This document shows, piece after piece, positions 1-12,250 of a stretch of DNA of 64,000 nt. The position numbers and the translations under genes were made by a program. A model generated the notes under the pieces. The model was given only the letters and a program-made list of their open reading frames with translations. It was not told where the DNA came from and ran no database searches. How positions within the stretch are numbered: position 1 is the first letter of the stretch; the number at the start of each line of letters is the position of its first letter. This stretch comes from Siphonodentalium dalli (taxonomy: Eukaryota; Mollusca; Scaphopoda; Gadilida; Siphonodentaliidae). The stretch spans positions 206,574,750 to 206,638,749 of the forward strand of contig CP136069.1 of the NCBI GenBank assembly GCA_032622095.1. The letters are read 5' to 3'.

Positions 1-129
1 GTACATAAAACTTGATGATGTATGAAGACAAACACAGCTATGTCATATGTTCTCACATAATCGGTATATCAAATCCAAAACAGTATTACCTCTCTAATAT
101 ACGTGCAGATATTACACAAATAATCGTCA

Positions 130-310
130 AATATGCTCCAGATTCGCACTCGATAGGTTCAATTTTAAAAAAACATTCCGGGGGAGGCCCCTCGGACCCC
201 CACCTGCGGGAAAGTGACACCCCTCCTGCACCTTCACACGCGCCGCGGTCGGAGCTTTTCACCTCGGTCCTGTGCCCCACAAGTTAATATTCGAACCCGC
301 CTTTTAAAAA
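130..310. repeat. Possible DNA-transposon terminal fragment
   Basis: This is a GC-rich island in AT-rich surroundings. It has a GGGGGAGGCCCC-type block followed by a segment ending in GGCTACGCCCATG. Such blocks often lie just inside the ends of invertebrate cut-and-paste elements, and a similar C/G-run block lies inside the left end of the hAT element at 56.1 kb. No matching second end was found, so the call is weak. Confidence 0.25.
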
Positions 311-982
311 TGCTGGCTACGCCCATGCACATTATAATGCTATCTTTTCACAATCGAAAGTTGTAACAGAACGACGTGCACCCATATGCATGTGCCACAT
401 CCCTGGCTGCACTGTTGCATCAGGAATTATTTCATCACGAAAAATGGCCTGATTTGTTAGTCGGACAGTCGTGCTTAGGATGCTGAGGAGATCATTCGAT
501 GCTGGTTCTCATGGAAACACGCAGGCAAACCAGTGCAGTGATATAAAGTTTATATAGTTTGTTGTATTACACTGCACTGGTCATGGTATATGAAAACTAC
601 CTTTAGTGCCGAACCGTTGATAACCTGGCCAATAACATCGTCACATTATTTTGGAAAAGCAGGTCACCATGTTCCTTTATATAAGCAATGAGCGTTTTTC
701 TCTCATCGTTCAGTCGTCTAAGTTCCAAAATGATTCCGCTCTTTTGATAACTAACTGATGCCAAATAAACTATACATGAGAAGCCAGCATCGATCGGCTA
801 TCTAGTAATAGCGAAGCTCAAACTCCAGGCAGAGTTATCGCTCATCGCTACGCTGAGATACTATTTCGCAGTGATAACGTAGAGGGCGCTGTATGGAGTT
901 TGAGCGAAGCTATGTTCAAATAAAGAAAACAACAGATCTATGAGTCCATGGGTTGTCGTGACCAAACAAAAACAGTATACAC
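311..982. other. No gene seen; short foldback at 811-914
   Basis: I see no coding signal here. Bases 811-829 and 896-914 form an imperfect inverted repeat with CAAACTCCA/TGGAGTTTG arms around a CG-containing loop, which suggests a small foldback element. The rest is unassigned. Confidence 0.4.
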
Positions 983-2416
983 AACGTGAAGCCCGGAGGA
1001 CCTATCTCCAACGTGAAGCCCGGAGGACCTATCTCCAACGTGAAGCCCGGAGGACCTATCTCCAACGTGAAGCCTGGAGGACCTATCTCCAACGTGAAGC
1101 CTGGAGGACCTATCTCCAACGTGAAGCCCGGAGGACCTATCTCCAACGTGAAGCATGGAGGACCTATCTCCAACGTGAAGCCTGGAGGACCTATCTCCAA
1201 CGTGAAGCCCGGAGGACCTATCTCCAACGTGAAGCCTGGAGGACCTATCTCCAACATGAAGCCTGGAGGACCTATCTCCAACTTGAAGCCCGGATGACCT
1301 ATCTCCAACGTGAAGCCTGGAGGACCTATCTCCAATGTGAAGCCTGGATGACCTATCTCCAACGTGAAGCCCGGAGGACCTATCTCCAACGTGAAGCCTG
1401 GAGGACCTATCTCCAACGTGAAGCCTGGAGGACCTATCTCCAACGTGAAGCCCGGAGGACCTATCTCCAACGTGAAGCCTGGAGGACCTATCTCCAACGT
1501 GAAGCCCGGAGGATCTCCAACGTGAAGCCCGGAGAACCTATCTCCAATGTGAAGCCCGGAGGACCTATCTCCAACATGAAGCCTGGAGGACCTATCTCCA
1601 ACGTGAAGCCCGGAGGACCTATCTCCAACGTGAAGCCCGGAGGACCTATCTCCAACGTGAAGCCCGGAGGACCTATCTCCAACGTGAAGCCTGGAGGACC
1701 TATCTCCAACGTGAAGTCTGGAGGACCTATCTCCAACGTGAAGCCTGGAGGACCTATCTCCAACGTGACGCCTGGAGGACCTATCTCCAACGTGAAGCCC
1801 GGAGGACCTATCTCCAACGTGAAGCCCGGAGGACCTATCTCCAACGTGAAGCCCGGAGAACCTATCTCCAACGTGAAGCCTGGATGACCTATCTCCAACG
1901 TGAAGCCCGGAGGACCTATCTCCAACGTGAAGCCCGGAGGACTTATCTCCAACGTGAAGCCCGGAGGACTTATCTCCAACGTGAAGCCCGGAGGACCTAT
2001 CTCCAACGTGAAGCCTGGAGGACCTATCTCCAACGTGAAGCCCGGAGGACCTATTTCCAACGTGAAGCCCGGAGGACCTATCTCCAACGTGAAGCCTGGA
2101 GGAGAGGACCTATCTCCAACGTGAAGCCCGGAGGACCTATCTCCAACGTGAAGCCCGGAGGACCTATCTCCACCGTGAAGCCCGGAGGACCTATCTCCAA
2201 CGTGAAGCCCGGAGGACCTATCTCCAACGTGAAGCCCGGAGGACCTATCTCAACGTGAAGCCTGGAGGACCTATCTCAACGTGAAGCCTGGATGACCTAT
2301 CTCAACGTGAAGCCTGGAGGACCTATCGCCAACGTGAAGCCTGGAGGACCTATCTCCAACGTGAAGCCTGGAGGACCTATCTCCAACATGAAGCCCGGAG
2401 GACCTATCTCCAACGT
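983..2416. repeat. 27-bp minisatellite, about 53 copies
   Basis: Tandem units of 27 bp read CGTGAAGCCCGGAGGACC followed by TATCTCCAA. Variation is mostly C/T at the GCCC/GCCT position, with a few shortened units at about 1512, 2100 and 2250. Because 27 is a multiple of three, several frames on both strands stay open for 60-300 codons (for example VKPGGPISN on plus and LEIGPPGFT on minus). These are by-products of the repeat; I see no start context, splice site or non-repeat domain supporting a protein. Confidence 0.95.
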
Positions 2417-2462
2417 AGGTTCTGCCACAAAAGTGTTGTAAGAGGAATGTTCACATAATTTT

Positions 2463-2570
2463 GCTCATTGACCATTTCATGATTGGAGCTTCTGAAATTT
2501 TGCGAAAACCCTGTGCCAATGGATTCTCTTATATATGCGAGTCTCCCATAAGCAGACTGGCATTTAGAAG
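2463..2570 (+). repeat. Truncated twin-hairpin MITE fragment
   Basis: The segment has the subfamily-2 terminal sequence (GGAGCTTCTGAAATTTTGCG, then CCCTGTGCCAATG) and half of the hairpin with TTATATATGCGAGTC. It breaks off before the second arm. Fuller copies are at 22020-22281 and 14172-14422. Confidence 0.7.
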
Positions 2571-2980
2571 AAAATTCTTTGACCTAACAATTTCCCGATT
2601 GTACCCGGAGTGCAAATGGATAATGGACTGGCCGGGTTGATGGCGGGTGCAGTTAGAAATGTAAAGGTGTGTATACCCCCTTAACAGAAACCATCTAGTC
2701 ACGTATACCTGTCTAGAATATATAGGTTATATATCAAATCATGTTCTGCTTTGGTTGGTATAAGATCAACATACTTAATGGGTCTGATGAGATAACATAT
2801 CTCATTATAGATCCATTTACAGCTTTGAATTATAAAATCTATGCCCGAGGGCTATCGTGATATAGCTCATTCAGACAATGTGATGTTGTTTAATCCGCCC
2901 AATTGTGTTTCGCACGAATTGCTATCAGAATTTGAAATAAATGTTCTATCAATGAATATAGTGTTTAGAAAATGATTCAA
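2571..2980. other. No feature recognised
   Basis: AT-rich sequence with no long ORF, tandem repeat or strong inverted repeat that I can see. Confidence 0.5.
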
Positions 2981-2984
2981 AACA

Positions 2985-3590
2985 AGAGGTTGCACCACGG
3001 GTACTGGGATACCCCCATGGTGAAAATTGAAATATGGGCATGTCGGAAACCAAACTGTGAGAAGAAAAAAATGTGACGAACGAACAAATCACTTGACAAT
3101 TCTAACAAACGTCGAACGAAAATCCAACATTTTCAGATAAGAAAGAGGGATAACTCTTGAACGAAAAATGTAAAAAACGTCAATGAATCCACCTTTGAAA
3201 GCCCTCATGCATGATGCCAAATCTGCATACCAAATTTCATTGAGATCCAATAACCCGTGGTTGAGATATAAAAGCGGACGGATGGAAATCCAACATTTTC
3301 AGATAAACAAAGAGGGATACCTCTTGAACGGAAAATGTGAACAACATCACAGAAGCCTCTTTTGAAACCCCTACTGATGCCAAACCTGCATCGAGATCCG
3401 ATAACCCACGTTTGAGATATATGAGCGGACCGTTCACTCTGCGGACGGACAGATCGATATCCAACATTTTCAGATAAACAAAGAGAGATAAATCTTGAAC
3501 GGAAAAACGCACGGTGCGCGAGTTCAAAGTGCGTTCATTTTGTACGAACCGTATATCGTCCACCTGTCTGATATAGCATGGCATAGAACA
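2985..3590. repeat. Dispersed repeat with internal ~170-bp units
   Basis: The motif ATCCAACATTTTCAGATAA recurs at about 3121, 3288 and 3460. Each is followed by a segment with CTTGAACG and then, in the first two, GAGATCC and a GATATA-AGCGGACGG tail. This makes about 2.3 units. A related segment with GAGATATCTGC and GGAT-rich tails lies near 41.13-41.52 kb, so this is a dispersed family. Short ORFs here carry no domain. Confidence 0.7.
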
Positions 3591-3599
3591 CTGTATTAA

Positions 3600-5585
3600 A
3601 TATTTACAAGAAAACCATAATCAGAATTGGTATTACAATGTATTACCAATTTGGTAACGCCCTCAAGATCATATTATTAGCCATAAGTATAATTTATAAT
3701 ATAAAATATATTGGCTACATGAATTCAGAATTCCGTTAAAACAACTAATCCTTCAAATTATTACAAAAAGCTATGGCTTATTACTGCATATTTCTCATTC
3801 ACCACACCAGAAAGCTTCTAAATGCGGATAAAAAATCGGAGGCATTGTGTTCCCGCCATAAAAAAAGAGTGCATGGCCCAGCAATAGTTCATACCTAAAC
3901 ATCGAAAGCAATTAACGCTGTCATAATAGTGCAACTTTTAGACATCCAGCGAATACATATCCCACGAAACCCGAAATGTGTTGTCCTGCGAGATATCCCA
4001 TCCAGTGTTCACGCTGGCCCAGAAATTCCTTTAGCCATGTTTAGCCAAATGCCAAATTTGTTTAGCCACTTTGAATTTACTTGAGCCAATAGTTTAGGGA
4101 ACATATTTTGAGATAACTTGAACGTTTATTACATTTTATTGACAAAATAAAACAATAACAATGTGATAAGAGCAACACTTGAAGAGTACATGTAAGTAAC
4201 AATAACATCCTGCCAAACGATTCCATATACAATGAAAGTTTGTATTGACCATCGCAAATAAAAACAAATTGGGGTGTATTAACATATAGCGAAAATATGT
4301 AATACGATATCTGAACGCGACCTGAAGTTTTATTTATTCGCGAGTGCATGTGTGCATAGTTTTATCTATGCCTATGCGTATCTGGTGCATATCTGTTCAA
4401 TCCGCGACGAAATAGTACTAATAGGGAATGCTCCAGACAGGAGACCAACCACACACCATAACAAACAAGAAAACCCGCGAAAACAAAACAAAATCACATT
4501 TAATGTTCTAAGTTAAGTTATTTCCTCCTGTATCTGTATCGGTATGCGCGCAGGATCAGTTCGGATGTGAGCGCACACTCCATAAAAAAGAATCTTTGTG
4601 ATAATGAACCCTCTCAAATTAGTCTCAATATTTTAGAATATAGAATTAACCTAAAAATAACAAAAAAACCTTCGGAATAGAGAACCTTCGGTCAACGGAA
4701 TAGCGGACCTTCGGGATAGCGAACCTTCATAATAGAAACATGTCCCCACAATTACACCCGTGACGTAAACACATGTGCTAATCTTTGTCGTACTATCGTG
4801 ACTCTATCGGTGCGATTTATACTCAAGTACGAAATAACCATAATACATTCGCCCAGTGGATTATCGATCGACCACAGAATATGAAAAACTCTACACCAGC
4901 TTACACCACTGTGTGGCGTAATAAGCCATTGAGTACCTTTAACTTATTGTTTATAATTCAATATATACTCCATGGAACAGAAAATGATTTACTGTTTATT
5001 CATTTCATATTCACAACCCACGACACACTGCAGAGTGTAGCACTTGACTGGTGAGAGGATATGCTTCCAACTTTCCATCTATGAATTATGTTTCCTGTGA
5101 TGGACAGATCAAGTTAAATATAATAATTATAATGCACCGTTAATAACGCCATTAACGGGGATTTGTTTTAGCATTCTCACATATTAAATATTTCATGATT
5201 TTAACACTGTGTTCTCAGTTTAAACCTTAAGCATTAAGCAGGAGCTTGGTCAGCATGGCTAGCATCTATAGAGGCTATTTGTGGAAAAATTATTAAATAT
5301 AGCCCTGTGTACTTGCTATTGTCGTCTTGTATGGGAGGTCAAATTCACATTTATTAATAATTGCTCTTCAGCACAATTCAATTGCGCTTCATTATTGCGC
5401 AATTATTGTTATAATTCAAATATTTATTCACTCAAATCGTCAAATATGACACAATAGAGCTCGGTGGAATACAGTGCATATAATTTATGTGCAAATTACA
5501 AAAGTGGTGCGCGTTGAAAATTACACATATTATAATAATACAGTTGATGAGAACAGCCCATGGTTGTGCAAATGTCGGATTTTAA
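3600..5585. other. No gene recognised
   Basis: About 2 kb of AT-rich sequence. Open frames such as 4077-4349 (minus) and 4785-5054 (plus) are short and low in complexity, with no recognisable domain. A small local repeat with ACCTTCGG/GGAATAG lies at about 4670-4735. The end of the LINE 3' region probably lies near 5590. Confidence 0.5.
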
Positions 5586-5607
5586 TGTATTACGTATATA
5601 GTATGCC

Positions 5608-6510
5608 TCAGGAGTTTTTGAATAAAATCAGGACCCGTCTAATGAAAAGAGATAGGTTTTTCAAGGTTTTATGTCGTTTACAGTTAAAATGTTCACTTAA
5701 TTTGATGGTATTTGGTCGACAATAATAATATTTGTGTATGTATTTGACTCGCAGGTCTTTTAAACACGGGCATTGCAATATTACGTGGAATTCGTCCCCT
5801 ATATTTGTACCGCATAGAGTACATAGTCTATCGGAATAATCTGAGTTAATCCATGAACCAGATTCGATTGGTAAGTGGTGGTTGCGGGTACGAAATTTCA
5901 GAAGTATTTGGACGGTGTCGTTTTTCACGAAAGAGAGGAATTTCTCTTTGGTGAAGTCGTGTTTTATAATTCGGTAAAAGGTATACTTATTTGAATTACA
6001 CATTGTACCTCTCCATTCTTGAATGAATTGGTCTTCCAGCCTACACTTGACCGACTTCTTAAATCTGTCGAGACTAGATAATGTGTGATTGATCCATGCA
6101 TATACCCCCATTCCAAGTTCATTTAACAGTTTATGCACATTTGCAATCCATGGGTTGTTAACGTTAGATGAGTTGTAATAAGTGAGTAATATATAATACA
6201 GTATAAATGGTAGCCTGTTGCAGTTCATTTGTATAAGTTTTCCCCAGTACGTTAAATTTCTTAATTTGATTTTCATAGTGATGGGGAATATTCCCAGTTC
6301 CCCATAAACGAATGCTGAAGGCGTAGATTTTTTCAGATTAAGCAAACATTTTAGAAACCATAGTTCTATTTTCTGGAAGCAGGATTGGTTTTGGAATGAC
6401 CAAATCTCTGCTCCGTATGTTAGAATCGGGACAATTGATTTTTCGTAAACTTCGAGTGTGCTCTCTACAGTTAAGCTATTGGATCTCTTCTTATTAAGTA
6501 ATGCGTACAT
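5608..6510 (-). pseudogene. LINE copy 1: C-terminal region with zinc-knuckle
   Basis: A 300-codon open frame on the minus strand continues the LINE ORF after the reverse transcriptase. It starts in the thumb-like region (the YEKSIVPILTYGAEIWSF block is typical of LINE ORF2). It carries CTLCGTNIGDEFHVILQC, a CxxC...H...C knuckle near residues 233-250, and ends in a basic tail. This is the longest intact piece of the copy. A stop at 5608 marks the natural C-terminus, with no clear poly(A) tail after it. Confidence 0.85.
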
Positions 6511-6529
6511 CGCTTTTTAGCTCTTTCGC

Positions 6530-7565
6530 AGCGCGTGTTTCTATCGAGAGAGAAGGAGCCATTTCTATGGAAGGTAGTTCCTAAGTATGTATAATTTTTC
6601 ACTGTTTCAATGTTATTGTTGCCGATTTTAAAAATATTATTATGTTTTTTCTTGCAGTTTCTTCCAAATATTAGTACTTTAGTTTTTGTTACGTTGATAT
6701 CTAGTTTCCACTGCTTACAGTAGTTAGAGAATTTGTGAAGGGCATAATGGAGATCGTCGGCTGAATGTGCCAGTAGGACAGTATCGTCCGCATATATCAG
6801 GATAAAGAGCTTTATGTAAAACTCGCTGTCGAATTCTGATATATCTATACCATTATAACCTGATTTTTTCAGTGAGCTTTCGATATCGTTGACGTATAGG
6901 GCGTATAGCAGAGGTGATAAGTTGTCTCCCTGTTTTAGGCCCGCACTATGCTGTTGATGAAGCTTGATTCGTGCGTTTCGTGCGAATACAGAGCTTCAGG
7001 TTATTATACAATGCTTTTATAACTGCAAGGATTTTCCCATCTATTTTATATTTAATCAATTTCTGCCATAAAGCTGCTCGCCATACCGAGTCAAAAGCTT
7101 TTGAAAAATCAATAAAAGCACAAAACAGACGTTCTTTCTTAGCTTTAAGTAACTCCCTTATGGTATACAGGGAGAAGATATGATCTGCTGTTGAGAAGCC
7201 TTTACGGAATCCGGCTGACATTCTGTTTGTATGTTATTCAAGTACAGGAATAAATTAAGTCGACTGTTCAGAATGCTCGAGAATAGTTTTGATAGACAGC
7301 TTAAGAGTGTAATCTTTCTGTAGTTATTTGGGTCTAAACAGTCGCCTTTATGTTTGTAAATTGGGTGGATTATCCCTTCTGTCCAGGTATGAGGTACTAA
7401 TCCACAATCAAGGATAAGATTGAAAAACTCCACATAAGTATTTACAAATAGTGTTGCAGATTTTTCTATATAATCGTTCGTTATATTATCAATTCCGGGC
7501 GATTTGCCGATTTTCAATTTACTAACTGCGCTTCGCACCTCTTCGATTGATATGGGAATTGACAA
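6530..7565 (-). pseudogene. LINE copy 1: reverse transcriptase domain
   Basis: Reverse transcriptase blocks appear in order on the minus strand: KLKIGKSPGIDNITNDYIEK, the GIIHPIYKHKGD block, NYRKITLLSCLSKLFSSIL, then after a frame change near 7200 GFRKGFSTADHIFSL and CAFIDFSKAFDSVWR. The next frame gives GLKQGDNLSPLLYALYVND and the catalytic LIYADDTVLLA, whose YADD is encoded at 6783-6794. Two catalytic Asp blocks (FIDFSKAFD and YADD) are both kept. The domain copies the element RNA at the nicked target in the family. Frameshifts between the blocks show this copy is inactive. Confidence 0.9.
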
Positions 7566-7589
7566 TGTAGAGTTATCTATCCCGACTAA

Positions 7590-9048
7590 TTATTCTATGT
7601 CAGGGATATGCTCTTCGTGAGTGTCGTTTTCGGAGGCATTTTTTTCTTCAGATTCAAAGAAATCTTGGAATTCATCAATGTTTGGCATAGGCTTTTCTTT
7701 CCGATTAGGTTCGAGTTCGTTTATAAATTTCCAAAACTCCCTGGTGGAGGATACGCGGGCCTTATGTACTTTTGCTCTTATTTTATGATTGTGTTGTAAC
7801 TTGCTATTTACTAGGGCAAGTTTGTACTGCTTTCGAGTTTGAATCACCAACTATTTATGTATAATAGTTGGATATCTCTTATACTTCTTTCGCCCTTTCC
7901 GGTAGGTTGTTCTGACTGACTGACAGTCCCTGGCAAACCAGGGTCTGTGCTTATTGTACTTATTCGTTTGGTTATTGTTTTGTCCATTTGATTTATTTTC
8001 TCTTCGAAATTTGTCCAGTGATTTGAAAAATTGATCTCCAATGCGATCTGAGATTATATCAACGTCAACCTGTTTTGTATTTTGTGAACGCAAATTATTA
8101 ATTGTATTCGTTAACTGACAAATTTCACCTAAGTCTAAATTCTTTGTGAATTGCTCAGTCGTGTGTGCGTCCCATTTTCGAAAGGAGCTCCTGCTATTGG
8201 TCGCCTTTGCTTTTGTTTTGGTCACGTGATGTTTTGACGCGTATTGATTTCTACTACTGAGAATGGAATGTAGGTTACACTTTACTATGAGTCCGCTGTG
8301 TACATCAAAGTGAAGTGAGTTATACTCATCCACGATTAATTCACACACACGTGGTATCATATGCGGCGAAGCGATCACATAGTCAATTACGCTTACATTG
8401 TTACGGGTAAATTTGGACGACCTAGTCGGCCGTTTAAGATAAGCTGATTGGTTTCCCGGCACGCATGAATGAGCTTGACACCGCTTGCATTGGAAGTACT
8501 GTCTGGGTTCAGTCTGTCTACCGTAACGTTTGTCACATTGAACTTGTCTATTATCCCCTTTGCGTGTTCATTATCGGTCAGAGTACCCGTCCGGGCATTA
8601 AAGTCCCCGGCCACTAAAACGTTATCAAAGTTGATAGTTTTCTCAAGAATGGAAAGATGGAGGTTATCGAAGGTATTATCTTTAGAGTATTTAGAGTTAT
8701 CCGGAGGCACGTATGTATTACCAAAGACATACGCATTTTTGTTGTATTTGTACAAACACCAGAGCACAGTTTCGCATTTTCGTCAAGGTGTGTGAAGTAA
8801 TTGGCCAAAGTTTCCCTGACGGCTGTACAAATACCCCATGACCTATATCTTGCTGTTTTAAATCTGTTTTTCACACCTATTATTTTGAAACCGTCAATTA
8901 TTATAGAGTCAATTTCGTCCGTTTTTGATTCCTGAAACAAAAGGATGTCATAGTTATTGATATAATCCAAGAATTCCGGATCGTTCAGTTTGGACATTAG
9001 TCCGCATACATTTAGAGACAAAATATTAAGTAAGCCAATTTGGGTCAC
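7590..9048 (-). pseudogene. LINE copy 1: endonuclease domain and linker
   Basis: The domain starts near 9048 with LNILSLNVCGLMSKLN, the N-terminal APE-endonuclease block. The catalytic Glu block LLFQESKTDEID follows at about 8935-8960. After a frameshift near 8760 come VAGDFNARTGTL (the GDFN block) and, after another near 8450, SVIDYVIAS and FDVHSGLIV, which match the positions of the late IDY and SDxH blocks. The last piece (7590-7850) is a linker leading to the reverse transcriptase. In the family this domain nicks target DNA to prime reverse transcription. At least three frame changes make it non-functional. The identity of the domain is firm, because four blocks appear in the right order and spacing. 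Confidence 0.85.
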
Positions 9049-9061
9049 TCCCGGGCAGTCC

Positions 9062-9795
9062 TATAAGTGCGTGTCGACTGAGTCGCGACTTTGTTTGGCA
9101 ACTTGTCTCGTGTTAACGGTATTATTATTGTAATTATGTGTTGTCACAACATGATCAGTGTCATTACGTTCGTCTTGTCGATTGAATTGTCCACTGTTCT
9201 GTGTCGTTCTTCTACCAGTCAACACTCTGCGTCCGTAGGAATGTCCTCGCGAGTTATTTCCCCTAGGAAATGTTTTGGGTCGTGCTCCCCTTCCACTTCC
9301 ACTGGGCGGTGGGTTTTGTCCGTCGCATGTATGCGAATTATATATATATATAATCCTTTGTTTCCTCCATGTAACTGAGAGCTTAGACTACGTTTATGCA
9401 AATAATGATACAAATGAACAATAACACAATAAAGAATACATCATGTAAGCATGTACAATAAGTCAATCACAGGAGGACATTCATGATGAATATGTATACG
9501 GTTTTCATTTGATCAATTATGTAATAAAGTAATGAGATAATTCAGACACAAGTGTATAGACGACATATCTGTTTAGCCCAAACATATGGGTTTCGAAATT
9601 TTGGGATAAGATGCAATAAGATGCTTTATACAAGGGTGACATAACTATATCGATAATACGCACCATATATAGTAGTGAGTTGGCATGTAAGATGAATTGT
9701 ATAAGACTGACAATATGGTTATGATAATGTGGGTCCTGTCAGCTTTGCATATTGCTAGTGATGCTATATAATATATTGTGGTTGGGATACTCGGA
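9062..9795. other. Sequence between two LINE copies
   Basis: It holds the possible 5' region of LINE copy 1 and the 3' region of LINE copy 2, with a short TA microsatellite at about 9338-9350. Open frames at 9091-9378 (plus) and 9219-9413 (minus) have no recognisable domain. Confidence 0.4.
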
Positions 9796-9839
9796 CGGGG
9801 TGAATACGTTATTTGCTATACTACAATGATGGAATAACA

Positions 9840-10550
9840 GGTATGACATCATCAGATTCCCGAAGCAGCTCGTGATAATTGTTCCACATGCGGAGTGTAC
9901 TCCTTGTTATGAATATAATAAATTTGTTAATATCTGTTATTTTTCCCCGAACATGTGGGGGGATGCATGACAGAAATTTCGTTTGAGGATTTTATCAGGG
10001 ATGTCCTACATAGACTTCCGAGTATCACGAGTTTGCGTTTGTCAATGAGGGCCGTAATGGGGAATGTACCTAGGAGGCCCAGTACAACATCATTTCGGGT
10101 CCTATATGGGAGCCCTTGAATTTGTTTTAGGCAAAATCGATGGGTTTTTTCCAATGAATTTTCGTTCGTTGTGGATATGCCGCAAAGAAATTCGCTCTCA
10201 TATAGGCCTCTTGGTAAGACAATTGTGTTATATAACAGGGTTGAACTAAGTGGAGTTATTCCCCCAGCATACATGCCGGCATTGCTCAGCATGAAATATG
10301 ATGCTCTAAGTTTCTGACAAATGTGATTAGTGAGGTTGTTCATCTGATCCTTGTTACTGAGGGGAATACCAAGATGCGTAACTTGGTTCGACTCATGAAT
10401 AGGTTTTCCATTTATAAGCCACGATTTTGTACTTCTAGATGTTTGAACGGATGTGCGCTCATTGAACACTATTATTTTACATTTGTCTTGGTTATATTTG
10501 AATCTCCATTTTTGACTGAATGAACTACATATGTTACACAGTAGGTGTAG
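9840..10550 (-). pseudogene. LINE copy 2: C-terminal region
   Basis: The frame after the reverse transcriptase reads through KYNQDKCKIIVFNE (a block conserved after YADD in LINE ORF2), HLGIPLSNKDQM and YNTIVLPRGLYESEFLCGIS, and closes at a stop at 9927. Another frame between 9926 and about 9840 gives FIIFITRSTLRMWNNYHELL, similar to the extreme C-terminus of such LINEs. This implies one more frameshift and places the LINE 3' end near 9800. Confidence 0.75.
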
Positions 10551-11499
10551 ACCCGGAGCGGTTAAAGTCAGTAGAGTCATGTCATCTGCTTGGGTTGGTG
10601 ATACACAAAATGAGGAGCCAAAGCGCAAGCCATATTTGCTCTGTTCAAGAGTGTGTATAAGGTCGTCAATGAATATCATGTAGAACAGAGGGGACAAGAT
10701 ACTACCCTGTCTGGTTCCCTGTTGTATTTCGAAACGGCGAGAAACACAGCCATTGAACCGGACAGAGCACTTTAATCCACATAAGAGGGAGTTGATGATG
10801 TGCCAAATTTTCCCTTGGAAGCCACGCTAATATAGTTTGAGAAGAAGTCCGTTAGTCCAAACCGTATCAAAGGCTTTATGGACATCTAAGAAACATGCAC
10901 AAATAATTAAAAATAAGGTACTATGATTTTCGGCTGTGAACGATATTGATTCATGTATTATAAATGAGGAGTTTAAACAGCTAATTCCTTTTTGGAAACC
11001 ACGTTGAAGAGGGTGCACTTTCATGAGTTGGGGGGTATTGGTTTCAAGGCGCACGAGAATTATTTTCTCAAATATCTTGTATAGGATAGGAAGCAATGTG
11101 ATGGCGGTAACTGTCAAACTGATTTTTGGGTTTGTTTCCTCCTTTATATAGAGGAATTATCATGCCGACTTTTGCTTGTGCGGGTACGTGATTGAATTTT
11201 AGCATTTTCGACAAGAGCCTAACTATTGAGAGCTGGAGGAAATCACCACCATGTACAATGTGCTCATAACACAGTGAATCGAATCCGGGAGCTTTGCCTT
11301 TTTTGGCGGATTTCAGTACGTTTTTAAGTTCTTCTAAAGAAATTTCATAGCATAGTTCGGTATCAAGGTCTGATGTTTCGAGAAGCTGCGATAGTTCTTC
11401 GACTTTGTTATTGACATATGTATGGTGGTTTTCGTCGAAGTCATCGCTGACTAATGGGGAATAGAGGTTTTCAAAGTAAGATGCCCATGCTTGTATCAC
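10550..11499 (-). pseudogene. LINE copy 2: reverse transcriptase domain
   Basis: Blocks in order on minus: KSAKKGKAPGFDSLCYEHIV, AQAKVGMIIPLYKGG, then in a second frame ITLLPILYKIFEKIIL, LQRGFQKGISCLNSSF and CACFLDVHKAFDTVWTNGLL, and in a third frame MSPLFYMIFIDDLI and TQADDMTLLTLT. The last is the YxDD site with the usual Tyr replaced by Gln (QADD), near 10587-10598. The altered catalytic site, together with frame changes at about 11100 and 10700-10830, shows that the copy is inactive. Confidence 0.88.
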
Positions 11500-11587
11500 G
11501 TCACTTGGTTCTCTTAGTGTGGAACTATTTACTTCAAATAGATAATTTGACGTGATACCTCTATCGGAGCGTCTTTTATTGAAGATT

Positions 11588-12250
11588 CTAAAAAAAGGCG
11601 TTAATATCCATTTCTGCTAATCTATCGAGACGATCATCAAGTTGTTGGATGTGTTTTTCGTTTGATTTCCGAAATAAACCTTTAGATTCCTTGTTTGCTC
11701 GGTATGCAGGGTGTGACTGATCCCGAGGTCTGGCATAAGAAATCCACTCACGTCGCCTCAGGACCATTTCGTTGTGGAGCTCCTTCAGAACATCATTCCA
11801 AAATGGTCTGAGGTGACGATTGGATTTCTTGGGTGGAATTGATATGCGAGCTGCGTCTGATACAATTGTGACTATTTCGTTGTAATACGCATCTATTTCG
11901 TTTTTGTTATTAATTGTACGAAATTCTAAATTGTTGTGTATATAGAGCTGATATGCATCTATGGAATGAGCGGAATGTATGGCACGTTTCCAGTCTATCT
12001 TTGGCATGGGTGTAGTTCTACTAGTTGACGTTGCACTATCATATAGGATTTTCAAAAATATGGGGCGATGATTTGATACATTGGTGGCAGAGTCGTCCAG
12101 GACTTCAATGTGCTCAACTCTATGAAATTCCGCGGAGGGTATAAGGATATGATCAATGATCGTACCCGGGCCACCGTCCGCGGGGACAAATGTGGTCTTG
12201 ACACCTATAGATTCTGATTTGCAGTGCACAGATGATAATTTTACCATATC
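11588..12250 (-). pseudogene. LINE copy 2: endonuclease C-terminal part and linker
   Basis: The minus-strand frame carries GPGTIIDHILIPSAEFHR and then SATNVSNHRPIFLKI, the last two APE-endonuclease blocks (IDHIL and SNHRP). A basic linker (FRKSNEKHIQQLDDRLDRLA) follows before the reverse transcriptase. The upstream coding in this frame (12251-12331) belongs to the inserted element and is not part of the LINE. The frame is open to 11588. Confidence 0.85.

Larger units (their letters stand above)
5590..9060 (-). mobile_element. LINE (non-LTR retrotransposon) copy 1, decayed
   Basis: Read on the minus strand, the order is APE-type endonuclease, linker, reverse transcriptase, then a C-terminal region with a Cys/His zinc-knuckle. 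This is the usual layout of the second ORF of jockey/CR1/I-like LINEs. The reading is broken into several frames by indels, so the copy is dead. No first ORF, poly(A) tail or target-site duplication was identified. The clade is not resolved. Confidence 0.9.

Noticed and set aside
983-2416. CRISPR-like array or repetitive protein gene
   Set aside because: There are no unique spacers between repeats and the organism is an animal. Open frames on both strands follow from a 27-bp period and lack any start, splice or domain support.
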